From Pseudomonas reidholzensis (GTDB taxonomy: Bacteria > Pseudomonadota > Gammaproteobacteria > Pseudomonadales > Pseudomonadaceae): DNA of 64,000 nt. The notes beneath the pieces were generated by a model. The model did not search any database. It saw only the letters and a list, made by a program, of their open reading frames with translations, and had not been told where the DNA came from. The DNA lies in assembly GCF_900536025.1 (NCBI RefSeq), contig NZ_UNOZ01000004.1:124001-188000 (forward strand), given 5' to 3'. Positions within the stretch are counted from its first letter, which is position 1. The number at the start of each line of letters is the position of its first letter. Below are positions 56,631-64,000 of the stretch, piece by piece. The position numbers and the translations under genes are program-made.

Positions 56631-57503
56631 ATGAGCCAATCGATCAAGCAACGCCTGGAAAGCAGCCTGAACAGCGCTGCCGCCTCGGGCCGGACGATCG
56701 CCAGCTACATGCTTGCCAACCTCCATGAGCTGCCCTTCCAGACCTCGGCCAGCATCGCTGAAAAGCTCGGCGTCAGCGAGTCCAGCGTTGGCCGCTTCTG
56801 CCGCTCGCTCGGTTATGCCCATCTCAAGGCGCTCAAGCAGGACCTGCAAAGCGACCTCGGCGACGGCCCGTGGCTGGTCGGAGACCGTTTGCAGGAATAC
56901 CGCCAGACCCACGACGAAAGCGCAAGCGCCGGCAGCCTCGAGCTGGAAATCGCCGCGCTGGTGCGGGTTCATGAATACAGCCGCAGCGAAGCCTGGCACC
57001 GGGTCGCCGAACGCCTGGCGCAACGGCCGCGGGTGTTTATCGCCGGGTTCCAGACCGAACGCGGCGTCGCCCAGTGCATGACCCACCTGCTGCACTACCT
57101 GCGCGATGGCGTACAGAGCGTCGACGGCAGCGCCGGGCACTTCGGTGAAGTGCTCCTGGGCAAGCCCGAGAACAGCGCCCTGGTGGTGTTCGAGGCGCGC
57201 CGCTATTCCCGCCACGCCCTGCTGCTGTGCCAGAAGGCACGCCAGGCGGGCATCCCGGTCACGCTGGTGACCGACACCTTCTGCGACTGGGCCGATGCCA
57301 ACGCCGACGAGGTGTTCCGCATCCCCACCGAGTTCAATCTGTTCTGGGAGTCCACCTCGGCGATGCTGTCGTGGGTACACCTGATGGTCAACGAGGTCTG
57401 CAAGAAGCTCGGACCTGATGTTGAAAGACGCCTGGAAGCAACTGCCGCTCTGCATAACGAATTCGTCGGCTACACCTCGTGGCCAGCGGACAAACAACAA
57501 TAA
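56631..57503 (+). CDS. RpiR-family (MurR/RpiR) transcriptional regulator
   Basis: 290 aa from the ATG at 56631 (GGAGCACGCC upstream). An N-terminal HTH_6 domain (about 1-80, TSASIAEKLGVSESSVGRFCRSLGY) is followed by a SIS domain (about 125-260). SIS domains usually bind sugar phosphates, but RpiR proteins beside amino-acid genes occur in Pseudomonas. It probably controls dpkA and the transporter through the TGACAG palindrome. Effector unknown; a D-lysine pathway compound is a fair guess. Confidence 0.9.
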   Translation: MSQSIKQRLESSLNSAAASGRTIASYMLANLHELPFQTSASIAEKLGVSESSVGRFCRSLGYAHLKALKQDLQSDLGDGPWLVGDRLQEYRQTHDESASAGSLELEIAALVRVHEYSRSEAWHRVAERLAQRPRVFIAGFQTERGVAQCMTHLLHYLRDGVQSVDGSAGHFGEVLLGKPENSALVVFEARRYSRHALLLCQKARQAGIPVTLVTDTFCDWADANADEVFRIPTEFNLFWESTSAMLSWVHLMVNEVCKKLGPDVERRLEATAALHNEFVGYTSWPADKQQ

Positions 57504-57530
57504 CAATCGTGCAACATCTAGAGGTGCGAG

Positions 57531-58283
57531 ATGAACAAGACCCTGGCTGTGGTGGGCGCGTGCGCCCTGTTGCTGGCCGGCGCCGCGAGCGCCGAAACCC
57601 TGCGGTTTGCCACTGAGGGCGCCTACCCGCCCTTCAACTATGTCGATGCCGATAACAAACTGCATGGCTTCGACATCGATATCACCCATGCGCTGTGCGA
57701 GCAGATGAAGGTCGAGTGCACGCTGGTCGCGCAAGACTGGGAAGGCATCATCCCGGCGCTGATGGCGCGCAAGTACGATGCCGTGGTCGCGTCGATGATC
57801 GACACCGAAGAGCGGCGCAAGAAGATCGCCTTCACCGACCATTACTACCGCACCCCGCTGACCGTCGCCGTGGCCAAGGACAGCCCGATCAGCGATGCCC
57901 AGACCGACTTCAAGGGCTACAGCGTCGGCGCCCAGTCATCGTCGACCCAGGCCATCTATGCCGAAGACGTGTACGCCAAGGCCGGCGCCGACGTGAAGCT
58001 CTACCCGACCATGGACGAGGCCAACGCCGACCTCGCCGCCGGGCGCCTGGACGGGGTGATCGCCGACAAGTTCCCGCTGCTCGACTGGCAGAAGAAGAAC
58101 GGCCAGGACTGCTGCAAGATCCTCGGCGACGTCAGCCAGACCAAGGCCGATGCGGCAATCGCCGTGCGCAAGGAGGACGAAGCCCTGCGCCAGCGGCTGA
58201 ACAAGGCCCTTGGCGAAATCGTCGCCAACGGCACGTACCAGAAGATCGCCGCCAAGTACTTCGAATTCGACATCTATAACTGA
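57531..58283 (+). CDS. Polar amino-acid ABC transporter binding protein
   Basis: 250 aa with a signal peptide ending AASA. It is a family-3 binding protein of the Lys/Arg/ornithine type: TEGAYPPFNYVDADNKLHGFDIDI, then CEQMKVECTLVAQDWEGIIPALMARKYDAVV broken here into its usual blocks, and a CC pair near 196. The Lys/Arg-type pattern fits D-lysine uptake. It is first in a run of five genes (binding protein, two permeases, FAD enzyme, ATPase). Confidence 0.9.
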   Translation: MNKTLAVVGACALLLAGAASAETLRFATEGAYPPFNYVDADNKLHGFDIDITHALCEQMKVECTLVAQDWEGIIPALMARKYDAVVASMIDTEERRKKIAFTDHYYRTPLTVAVAKDSPISDAQTDFKGYSVGAQSSSTQAIYAEDVYAKAGADVKLYPTMDEANADLAAGRLDGVIADKFPLLDWQKKNGQDCCKILGDVSQTKADAAIAVRKEDEALRQRLNKALGEIVANGTYQKIAAKYFEFDIYN

Positions 58284-58377
58284 GCCGCTGCCAGCTGACG
58301 TTCCGCGCAACTACGTGGGGGCGGCACGCCTGCCCCCATGCTAGTCCATACGCGCTCACTTGAAGTGGGGATCCTCC

Positions 58378-59097
58378 ATGCTCGATCAACTGTCCTTGCT
58401 GTCCTTCGCCAGCGGCGGCTGGGGCCAGGCGCTGCTCGCCGGCGCCCTGGTGACGATGTCCCTGGCCCTCGCCTGCCTGCCCATCGGCCTGCCGCTAGGG
58501 CTGGCGGTCGCCCTCGCGGCGCGCTCGCGCAAACGCCTGCCGCGGGCCTGGGCGACGACCTTTTCCACGGTGTTCCGTGGCCTGCCCGAGCTGCTCACGC
58601 TGCTCATCATCTATTACGGCTGCCAGATCGCCGCGCAAAAGCTGCTGGCCGCCATGGGCTACGAAGGTGAAGTGCTGATCAACACCTTCCTGGCCGCGAT
58701 GATCGCCTTCAGCCTGGTGTTCGCCGCGTTCTCCAGCGAAATCTGGCTGGCGGCCTTCAAGACCCTCCCCAAGGGGCAACTGGAAGCCTGCGCGGCACTC
58801 GGCCTGAGCAAGCGCACCGGGTTCTTCAAGGTGGTCCTGCCGCAACTGACGCGCATTGCCCTGCCTGGGCTTTCGAACAACTGGCTGTCGCTGCTCAAGG
58901 ACACTTCGCTGGTGTCGACCATCTCGCTGGTCGACCTGATGCGCCAGACCAACCTGGCCGTCAGCGTGACCAAGGAGCCGATGTTCTTCTATGGCGTCGC
59001 CTGCTTGGGCTACCTGCTGTTCTCGGCGCTGTCGGGGCGGGTCTTCGCCTTTATCGAACGGCGCTGCAGCCGTCACCTGCAAGGAGCACGGGCATGA
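58378..59097 (+). CDS. Polar amino-acid ABC transporter permease 1 (HisQ-like)
   Basis: 239 aa from the ATG at 58378. Five membrane helices and the EAA loop EACAALGLSKRTGFFKVVLP are visible. It overlaps the next permease gene by 4 nt (ATGA). It forms half of the membrane pore for the adjacent binding protein. Confidence 0.9.
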   Translation: MLDQLSLLSFASGGWGQALLAGALVTMSLALACLPIGLPLGLAVALAARSRKRLPRAWATTFSTVFRGLPELLTLLIIYYGCQIAAQKLLAAMGYEGEVLINTFLAAMIAFSLVFAAFSSEIWLAAFKTLPKGQLEACAALGLSKRTGFFKVVLPQLTRIALPGLSNNWLSLLKDTSLVSTISLVDLMRQTNLAVSVTKEPMFFYGVACLGYLLFSALSGRVFAFIERRCSRHLQGARA

Positions 59098-59804
59098 GCC
59101 TGGAACAACTGATCGGCCTGGTGCTCGACCCGCAACTGCTCGAACGCTACGGGCCGCGCTTCATCGATGGCCTGCTGGTGACCGCCAAGCTGGTGGCGAT
59201 CTCCTTTACCCTGGGCGCCGTACTCGGCCTGCTGCTGGCCTTGGCGCGGTTGTCCAAGCAGCCCCTGGTAAGCCGCCTGGCTGCAGGCTACATCTATTTC
59301 TTCCGCGGTTCGCCGCTGCTCGCGCAACTATTCCTGCTGTACTACGGCCTCGGCTCGCTGAAGGGTTTCTGGCAGGACCTGGGGATGTGGTGGTTCTTCC
59401 GTGAGGCGTGGTACTGCGCCCTGCTCGCCTTCACCCTGAACACCGCCGCCTACCAGGCCGAGATCTTCCGCGGCAGCCTGCTGGCCATTGCCCCCGGCCA
59501 GTACGAAGCGGCACGTGCCCTCAACCTGAAACGCTCCACCACCTTCTTCAAGGTGATCATGCCGCAGTCGCTGCTGGTGGCCATCGGCCCCTTGGGCAAC
59601 GAGCTGATCCTGATGATCAAGGCCAGCGCGATCGCCTCGCTGGTGACGATCTACGACCTGATGGGCGTGACCAAGCTAGCCTTCTCGCGCAGCTTCGACT
59701 TCCAGATCTACCTGTGGGCCGCCGTGCTCTACCTGCTGATCGTGGAAATCGTCCGGCGCACCCTGAAACACCTGGAAGGCCGCCTGGGCCGCCACCTGAA
59801 CTGA
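59094..59804 (+). CDS. Polar amino-acid ABC transporter permease 2 (HisM-like)
   Basis: 236 aa. About five membrane helices, FFRGSPLLAQLFLLYYGL, and the EAA loop YEAARALNLKRSTTFFKVIMP. It starts inside the stop codon of the first permease gene, so the pair is translationally coupled. 16 nt later the FAD enzyme gene begins. Confidence 0.9.
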   Translation: MSLEQLIGLVLDPQLLERYGPRFIDGLLVTAKLVAISFTLGAVLGLLLALARLSKQPLVSRLAAGYIYFFRGSPLLAQLFLLYYGLGSLKGFWQDLGMWWFFREAWYCALLAFTLNTAAYQAEIFRGSLLAIAPGQYEAARALNLKRSTTFFKVIMPQSLLVAIGPLGNELILMIKASAIASLVTIYDLMGVTKLAFSRSFDFQIYLWAAVLYLLIVEIVRRTLKHLEGRLGRHLN

Positions 59805-59820
59805 CCGAAGGATACGCTCC

Positions 59821-61065
59821 ATGCATTGCCAAACCATCGTACTGGGCGCCGGCATCGTCGGCGTCAGCACCGCGCTGCACCTGCAGGCGCGTGGCCGCCA
59901 GGTGATCCTGATCGACCGCGACGCGCCAGGCAGCGGCACCAGCCATGGCAACGCCGGGCTGATCGAGCGCTCCAGCGTCATCCCCTACGCCTTCCCACGC
60001 AACGTTGGCGCGCTGCTGCGCTATGGCCTGAACCGCCAGCCCGACGTGCGCTACAGCCTGCTCCACCTGCCCAAGGCGGCGCCGTGGCTGCTGCGCTACT
60101 GGCGCCAGTCGGCGCCGGGGCGCCTGGCCGGTGCCGCGGCCGACATGCTGCCGCTGGTGCAGCGCTGCGTCGAAGAGCACGACCTGTTCATCGAGGCCGC
60201 CGAGCTGGGCGGCCTGGTCCAGGCCAAGGGCTGGATCGAGGTGTACCGCGACCCGGCGCTGTTCGACCAGGCCAAGGACGAGGTCAAGGGCCTGGCGCGC
60301 TATGGCCTGCGCTACGAGATCCTCGAACGCGACCAATTGCAGGCCCGTGAGCAGCGCCTGGGCAGCGACGTGATTGGCGGCATCCACTGGCTCGACCCGA
60401 AGACCGTCAGCGACCCCGGCGCCCTGACCCGCGGTTACGCCGCCTTGTTCGTCAAGCGTGGCGGGCAGTTTCTGCATGGCGACGCGCGCAGCCTGCGCCA
60501 GCTCGACGGCCACTGGCAGGTCACCAGCCAGCGCGGGCCGGTTAGCGCAGACGAAGTGGTGGCCTGCCTGGGGCCGCAATCGGCCGAGCTGTATGCGCCG
60601 CTGGGCTACCACTTCCCGCTGGGGATCAAGCGCGGCTACCACATGCACTACGCGACCCGTGGCGATGCCCGGCTGGAGCATTCGGTGTGCGACACCCAGG
60701 GCGGCTACGTGCTGGCGCCAATGGCCCGCGGCGTGCGCCTGACCACCGGGATCGAGTTCGCCGCCAGCGATGCGCCAGGCAACGAAATCCAGCTGCAGCG
60801 CTGTGAAGCCCTGGCCCGGCAGCTGTTCCCGGCACTCGGCGAGCGCCTCGACGACACGCCCTGGCTGGGCCGCCGCCCGTGCATGCCGGACATGCGCCCG
60901 GTGATCGGCCCGGCGCCCCGGCACAAGGGCCTGTGGTTCAACTTCGGCCATGCCCACCACGGCCTGACGCTTGGCCCGGTCACCGGCCGCCTGCTCGCCG
61001 AACTGGTCACCGGGCAAACCCCCTTCACCGATCCTGCGCCCTACAGCGCCGCACGCTTCGACTAA
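59821..61065 (+). CDS. amaD: AmaD, FAD-dependent D-amino-acid oxidoreductase (D-lysine)
   Basis: 414 aa of the DAO/DadA family. The FAD-binding GAGIVGVSTALHLQARG is at residues 9-25, SHGNAGLIE follows, and the C-terminal FAD contact is in NFGHAHHGLTLGP. It oxidises the alpha-amino group of a D-amino acid at the membrane or cytoplasm. Position inside the transporter operon and near amaC/dpkA matches amaD of P. putida, whose product acts on D-lysine. DadA-like D-alanine dehydrogenase or a hydroxyproline enzyme are the alternatives from sequence alone. Confidence 0.8.
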   Translation: MHCQTIVLGAGIVGVSTALHLQARGRQVILIDRDAPGSGTSHGNAGLIERSSVIPYAFPRNVGALLRYGLNRQPDVRYSLLHLPKAAPWLLRYWRQSAPGRLAGAAADMLPLVQRCVEEHDLFIEAAELGGLVQAKGWIEVYRDPALFDQAKDEVKGLARYGLRYEILERDQLQAREQRLGSDVIGGIHWLDPKTVSDPGALTRGYAALFVKRGGQFLHGDARSLRQLDGHWQVTSQRGPVSADEVVACLGPQSAELYAPLGYHFPLGIKRGYHMHYATRGDARLEHSVCDTQGGYVLAPMARGVRLTTGIEFAASDAPGNEIQLQRCEALARQLFPALGERLDDTPWLGRRPCMPDMRPVIGPAPRHKGLWFNFGHAHHGLTLGPVTGRLLAELVTGQTPFTDPAPYSAARFD

Positions 61066-61090
61066 ATGAATCCAGCGGGAGAACAACAAC

Positions 61091-61873
61091 ATGACCGCCC
61101 CTCTCAGCCTTGCCAGCATTGCCCCTGAACCCGACCCGCGCCCGGTGTTGATCCGCATCGAGGGCCTGAACAAGCACTACGGTGCCTTCCATGTATTGCG
61201 CGATATCGACCTGCAGGTTCGCGAAGGCGAACGGATCGTGCTCTGCGGCCCGTCCGGGTCGGGCAAGTCGACGCTGATCCGTTGCATCAACCGCCTGGAG
61301 ATCGCCGAGCAAGGCACGGTGCAGGTAGCGGGTGTCGACCTGGCCAGCAGCCAGCGCCAGGCCGCGCAGATCCGCAGCGAGATCGGCATGGTGTTCCAGC
61401 ACTTCAACCTGTTCCCGCACATGAGCGTGCTGGACAACTGCCTGCTGGCGCCGACCAGCGTGCGTGGCCTGTCGCGCAAGGATGCCGAGGAGCGCGCGCG
61501 GATGTACCTGAGCAAGGTCGGCATCGAGAGCCAGGCGCATAAATACCCCAGCCAGCTGTCGGGCGGCCAGCAGCAACGCGTGGCGATCGCCCGGGCGCTG
61601 TGCATGAAGCCGCGGATCATGCTGTTCGACGAGCCGACCTCGGCGCTCGATCCGGAGATGGTCGCCGAGGTGCTCGATGTGCTGGTCAAGCTGGCCGATA
61701 CCGGCATGACCATGCTCTGCGTGACCCATGAGATGGGCTTTGCCCGGCAGGTGGCGGAGCGGGTGCTGTTTCTCGAGGGCGGGCAGGTGATCGAGGACAG
61801 CCCGCCGCAGGTGTTCTTTGGCCAGCCCAAGACAGCGCGGGCGCAGGCGTTTTTGAAGCAGATCCTGCATTGA
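61091..61873 (+). CDS. Polar amino-acid ABC transporter ATPase
   Basis: 260 aa with Walker A GPSGSGKS, signature LSGGQQQR, Walker [15 protein letters not shown] and [10 protein letters not shown]. It closely resembles AapP but belongs to the transporter encoded just upstream, with the FAD enzyme gene placed between permeases and ATPase. A REP pair follows. Confidence 0.94.
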   Translation: MTAPLSLASIAPEPDPRPVLIRIEGLNKHYGAFHVLRDIDLQVREGERIVLCGPSGSGKSTLIRCINRLEIAEQGTVQVAGVDLASSQRQAAQIRSEIGMVFQHFNLFPHMSVLDNCLLAPTSVRGLSRKDAEERARMYLSKVGIESQAHKYPSQLSGGQQQRVAIARALCMKPRIMLFDEPTSALDPEMVAEVLDVLVKLADTGMTMLCVTHEMGFARQVAERVLFLEGGQVIEDSPPQVFFGQPKTARAQAFLKQILH

Positions 61874-61886
61874 TGTAGGCAGTGAT

Positions 61887-61981
61887 GGCCTCTTCGCGGG
61901 GCAAGCCCGCTCCCACAGGATCTCCGCTGACCGAAAGAGCGACACTATCCTGTGGGAGCGGGCTTGCCCCGCGAAGGGGCC
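61887..61981. repeat. REP palindrome pair
   Basis: GGCCTCTTCGCGGGGCAAGC and complement with a 33-base centre, 14 bases past the ATPase stop. Confidence 0.92.
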
Positions 61982-62291
61982 GTAAGCGGCGATATATCAC
62001 TTGGATCATTGCACGGCTGCAATGATCCAACTGCGTCGTTCAATATATTTACCAAAAACCCCGCCAAACCCTTGCCAGCCAAGGCCCCGCCGCCCTACAC
62101 CCCCCGAAAACCGGCGCCAAACCGCGCGCCACTCGTTTGACATATTAAACGGCTCTGGCAAGCTATGAGTAAGCCCCGACCGGCATCGTCTCCCCTGCGA
62201 GCCGGCAGTGCTCGGGGCCCCAGGTCGTACACGAGGCCAAGGCCGTGCGCCTGCACAACAACGACAGGAAGCACCTGTCCCAAGGTGACAT
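61982..62291. other. 310-bp region before the PuuD-like gene
   Basis: No gene is seen. TTTGACATATTAAACGGC at about 62136-62153 supplies a good -35 (TTGACA), but the -10 at the right distance (AAGCTA) is poor. A GC-rich stem around GCCCCGA...TCGGGGC (62174-62219) may form in the leader. Confidence 0.45.
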
Positions 62292-63104
62292 ATGTCCAAC
62301 AGCAACATTGGCAACAAGCAACCTTCCCTGCGCAAACCCGTCGTCCTGATGACCATGGGCAGCCAAGAGCGCAAAGGCCATGACTATCAGGTCATGACCC
62401 ACAAATACATCACCCCGCTGGTCGACTTCGCTGACTGCATGCCCGTCCTGGTACCGACCTGCTGCGGCACCGAAGACCTCGAGCGCTACCTCGACCTGGC
62501 CGACGGCGTATACCTGACCGGCGCGGGCAGCAACATCGACCCGGCCCTCTACGGCCAGGAGAACGAAACCCCCGGCAAGGCCCAGGACAAGAACCGCGAC
62601 CTGTTCGACATCCCCCTGGTGCAACTGGCCCTCGCCCGTGGCCTGCCGATCTTCGGCATCTGCCGTGGCATGCAGGAAATCAACGTCGCGCTGGGCGGTG
62701 ACATCTACCAGAAGGTCTACGCCGAGCCAGGCTTCAACGACCACCGGGAAAACCCCGACGATCCGGTCGACGTCCAGTACCAGCAAGTGCACGCGGTGAA
62801 GATCAAACCCGGCAGCTGGCTGCGCGATGCCCTCGGCACCGACGAGATTCGTGTCAACTCGCTGCATGGCCAGGGCCTGCGCAACCTCGGTGAAGGCCTC
62901 GAGCCGATCGCCGTGGCCGAAGATGGCCTGGTCGAGGCGATCCACGCGCCGAGCATTTCGCCCTTCCTGTTTGCCGTGCAATGGCACCCAGAGTGGCAAG
63001 CGGCCAAGAACCCTGACTCGATCAAGATGTTCCAGGCCTTTGGCGATGCGTGCCGCGCCCAAGTGCGCAAGACCCAGGTGAACAAACGCCACCAGGCGGC
63101 CTGA
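62292..63104 (+). CDS. Class I glutamine amidotransferase-like hydrolase (PuuD/C26 family)
   Basis: 270 aa. Catalytic Cys is in FGICRGMQEIN, and the His/Glu pair is in QWHPEW. YLTGAGSNIDPALYGQ and VNSLHGQ are family landmarks. Relatives hydrolyse gamma-glutamyl-GABA in putrescine breakdown; there is no puuA/B/C gene nearby, so the actual gamma-glutamyl substrate is open. In KT2440, as I recall, the same gene also lies between the ama transporter and kdgD. Confidence 0.87.
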   Translation: MSNSNIGNKQPSLRKPVVLMTMGSQERKGHDYQVMTHKYITPLVDFADCMPVLVPTCCGTEDLERYLDLADGVYLTGAGSNIDPALYGQENETPGKAQDKNRDLFDIPLVQLALARGLPIFGICRGMQEINVALGGDIYQKVYAEPGFNDHRENPDDPVDVQYQQVHAVKIKPGSWLRDALGTDEIRVNSLHGQGLRNLGEGLEPIAVAEDGLVEAIHAPSISPFLFAVQWHPEWQAAKNPDSIKMFQAFGDACRAQVRKTQVNKRHQAA

Positions 63105-63129
63105 ACCCTCGTTTCGTTAGTTTGATCGC

Positions 63130-63150
63130 GGGGCAGCGCAAGGCTGCCCC
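63130..63150 (+). terminator. Hairpin after the PuuD-like gene
   Basis: GGGGCAGC and GCTGCCCC around a 5-base loop, 25 bases past the stop; no T-run. Confidence 0.5.
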
Positions 63151-63255
63151 TGCTTCTCCGGTCACCCTCTGCTGGTCCCAGAACACCTCCCGTTGAAGCG
63201 GGTGGCGGGCTTGTGCCTGTCCCTGCGATCCTTTTTTTGCCCCCACTCAAGACAT

Positions 63256-63289
63256 ACGACGACTGATTTTGATCAGCCGTCGTTTTTTA
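63256..63289 (+). terminator. Intrinsic terminator
   Basis: ACGACGACTGAT, short loop, ATCAGCCGTCGT with one mismatch, followed by TTTTTTAT. It probably ends the transcript of the PuuD-like gene. Confidence 0.78.
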
Positions 63290-63320
63290 TTGCGCCTGCA
63301 AAATCCTCCCTGACTGTACC

Positions 63321-63417
63321 GACGCAATCGCGGGCAAGCCCTCTCCTACGGGGTTTCGCGCCATTCTTGAATGACTGCGCGGTACCTGTAGGAGCGGGCT
63401 TGCCCGCGATTGCGTCG
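63321..63417. repeat. REP palindrome pair
   Basis: GACGCAATCGCGGGCAAGCC and its near-complement with a 38-base centre; one base change in the left arm (CCCTCTCC for CCCGCTCC). Confidence 0.86.
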
Positions 63418-63476
63418 CTGCCTGCCGAACACAAAACTACCTCCATCCAAGAAAAATATGCACGAGGGGGCTAGTC

Positions 63477-63495
63477 ATCGTACAAGTTGTACGAT
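63477..63495. promoter_or_regulatory. Perfect palindromic operator upstream of kdgD
   Basis: ATCGTACAAGTTGTACGAT has 9-base arms around a single G. The TTGTAC-type halves are what GntR/FadR-subfamily repressors recognise. It lies 57 bases before the kdgD start. Confidence 0.75.
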
Positions 63496-63551
63496 AACTT
63501 ACCTCTCACATTGATTCTCCACCCCCAAAGCGCCATAGGATGCCAATAACA

Positions 63552-64000
63552 ATGAATCCACTTGAACTGCAATCCATCCTCTCCCACGGCCTGCTGTCGT
63601 TCCCGGTGACCGACTTCAACGCCCAGGGCGACTTCAACAAGGCCGGCTACATCAAGCGCCTGGAATGGCTCGCACCCTATGGCGCCACTGCCCTGTTCGC
63701 TGCCGGCGGTACCGGTGAGTTCTTCTCCCTCGCCGCCAGCGAATACAGCCAAGTGGTCAAGACCGCAGTCGATACCTGCGAGCACTCGGTGCCAATCCTC
63801 GCCGGTGTCGGTGGCTCCACCCGCCAGGCCATCGAGTACGCTCAGGAAGCCGAACGTCTGGGCGCCAAAGGCCTGCTGCTGCTGCCGCACTACCTGACCG
63901 AAGCCAGCCAGGACGGCGTTGCCGCCCACGTCGAAGCCGTGTGCAAATCGGTCAAGATCGGCGTCGTGGTCTACAACCGTAACGTCTGCCGCCTGACCGC
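63552..64000 (+). CDS. kdgD: KdgD, 5-dehydro-4-deoxyglucarate dehydratase (5' part)
   Basis: The first ~149 codons are in the window and the gene continues past the right edge. It belongs to the DapA/NAL aldolase superfamily: [21 protein letters not shown] and [12 protein letters not shown] are typical of KdgD, and VVYNRN contains the family Tyr. The enzyme dehydrates and decarboxylates 5-keto-4-deoxyglucarate to 2-oxoglutarate semialdehyde in glucarate/galactarate use. The Schiff-base Lys is beyond the edge. The start at 63552 has AGGA upstream. Confidence 0.93.
   Translation, partial: MNPLELQSILSHGLLSFPVTDFNAQGDFNKAGYIKRLEWLAPYGATALFAAGGTGEFFSLAASEYSQVVKTAVDTCEHSVPILAGVGGSTRQAIEYAQEAERLGAKGLLLLPHYLTEASQDGVAAHVEAVCKSVKIGVVVYNRNVCRLT

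Overview
The window is chromosomal DNA of a Pseudomonas, most likely of the P. putida group. Three things support this: the complete alginate cluster, the methionine gamma-lyase pair mdeR/mdeA, and a D-lysine catabolic cluster arranged as I remember it from P. putida KT2440. Coding density is high, GC is high, and REP palindromes of the form GGGAGCGGGyTTrCCCGC recur between genes. No tRNA, rRNA, CRISPR array, prophage or intact IS element was seen.

Region 1 (1-15720, minus strand) is the alginate operon, read right to left: algD-alg8-alg44-algK-algE-algG-algX-algL-algI-algJ-algF-algA. algA is cut by the window edge. Together the genes make GDP-mannuronate (AlgA, AlgD), polymerise it under c-di-GMP control (Alg8, Alg44), then epimerise, acetylate, trim and export it (AlgG, AlgI/J/F/X, AlgL, AlgK, AlgE). 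About 790 bp upstream of algD contain an AlgU-like promoter and AlgR-like sites. Next come yaaA, a NodB-fold protein with a degenerate metal site, and a PIN-PhoH ATPase.

Region 2 (19650-26500) holds a TonB-dependent receptor with an LLM flavin monooxygenase, which look like an accessory pair. They are followed by moaC-moaD-moaE (molybdopterin synthesis) and the RNA helicase gene rhlB.

Region 3 (26590-51720) is conserved core. It holds a carboxylesterase, the amino-acid ABC transporter aapJQMP behind a good sigma-54 promoter match, and algW, the periplasmic protease that feeds the AlgU pathway. It continues with a Nif3 protein, cysD-cysNC, two small DUF proteins, mdeR/mdeA, a ZapG/YhcB protein, an alpha/beta hydrolase, trpS, zapE, a GlxA-type regulator, an aldo-keto reductase, rplM-rpsI, petABC and sspAB.

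Region 4 (51720-52645) is a non-coding 790-bp long inverted repeat. It lies between sspB and a convergent block that I would not expect after sspB, so it may mark a synteny junction.

Region 5 (52646-64000) holds an amino-acid/proton symporter, then a D-lysine/pipecolate block: aminotransferase amaC, reductase dpkA, an RpiR regulator, a polar amino-acid ABC transporter and the FAD enzyme amaD. A class I glutamine amidotransferase-like hydrolase and the start of kdgD (glucarate catabolism), preceded by a palindromic operator, close the window.
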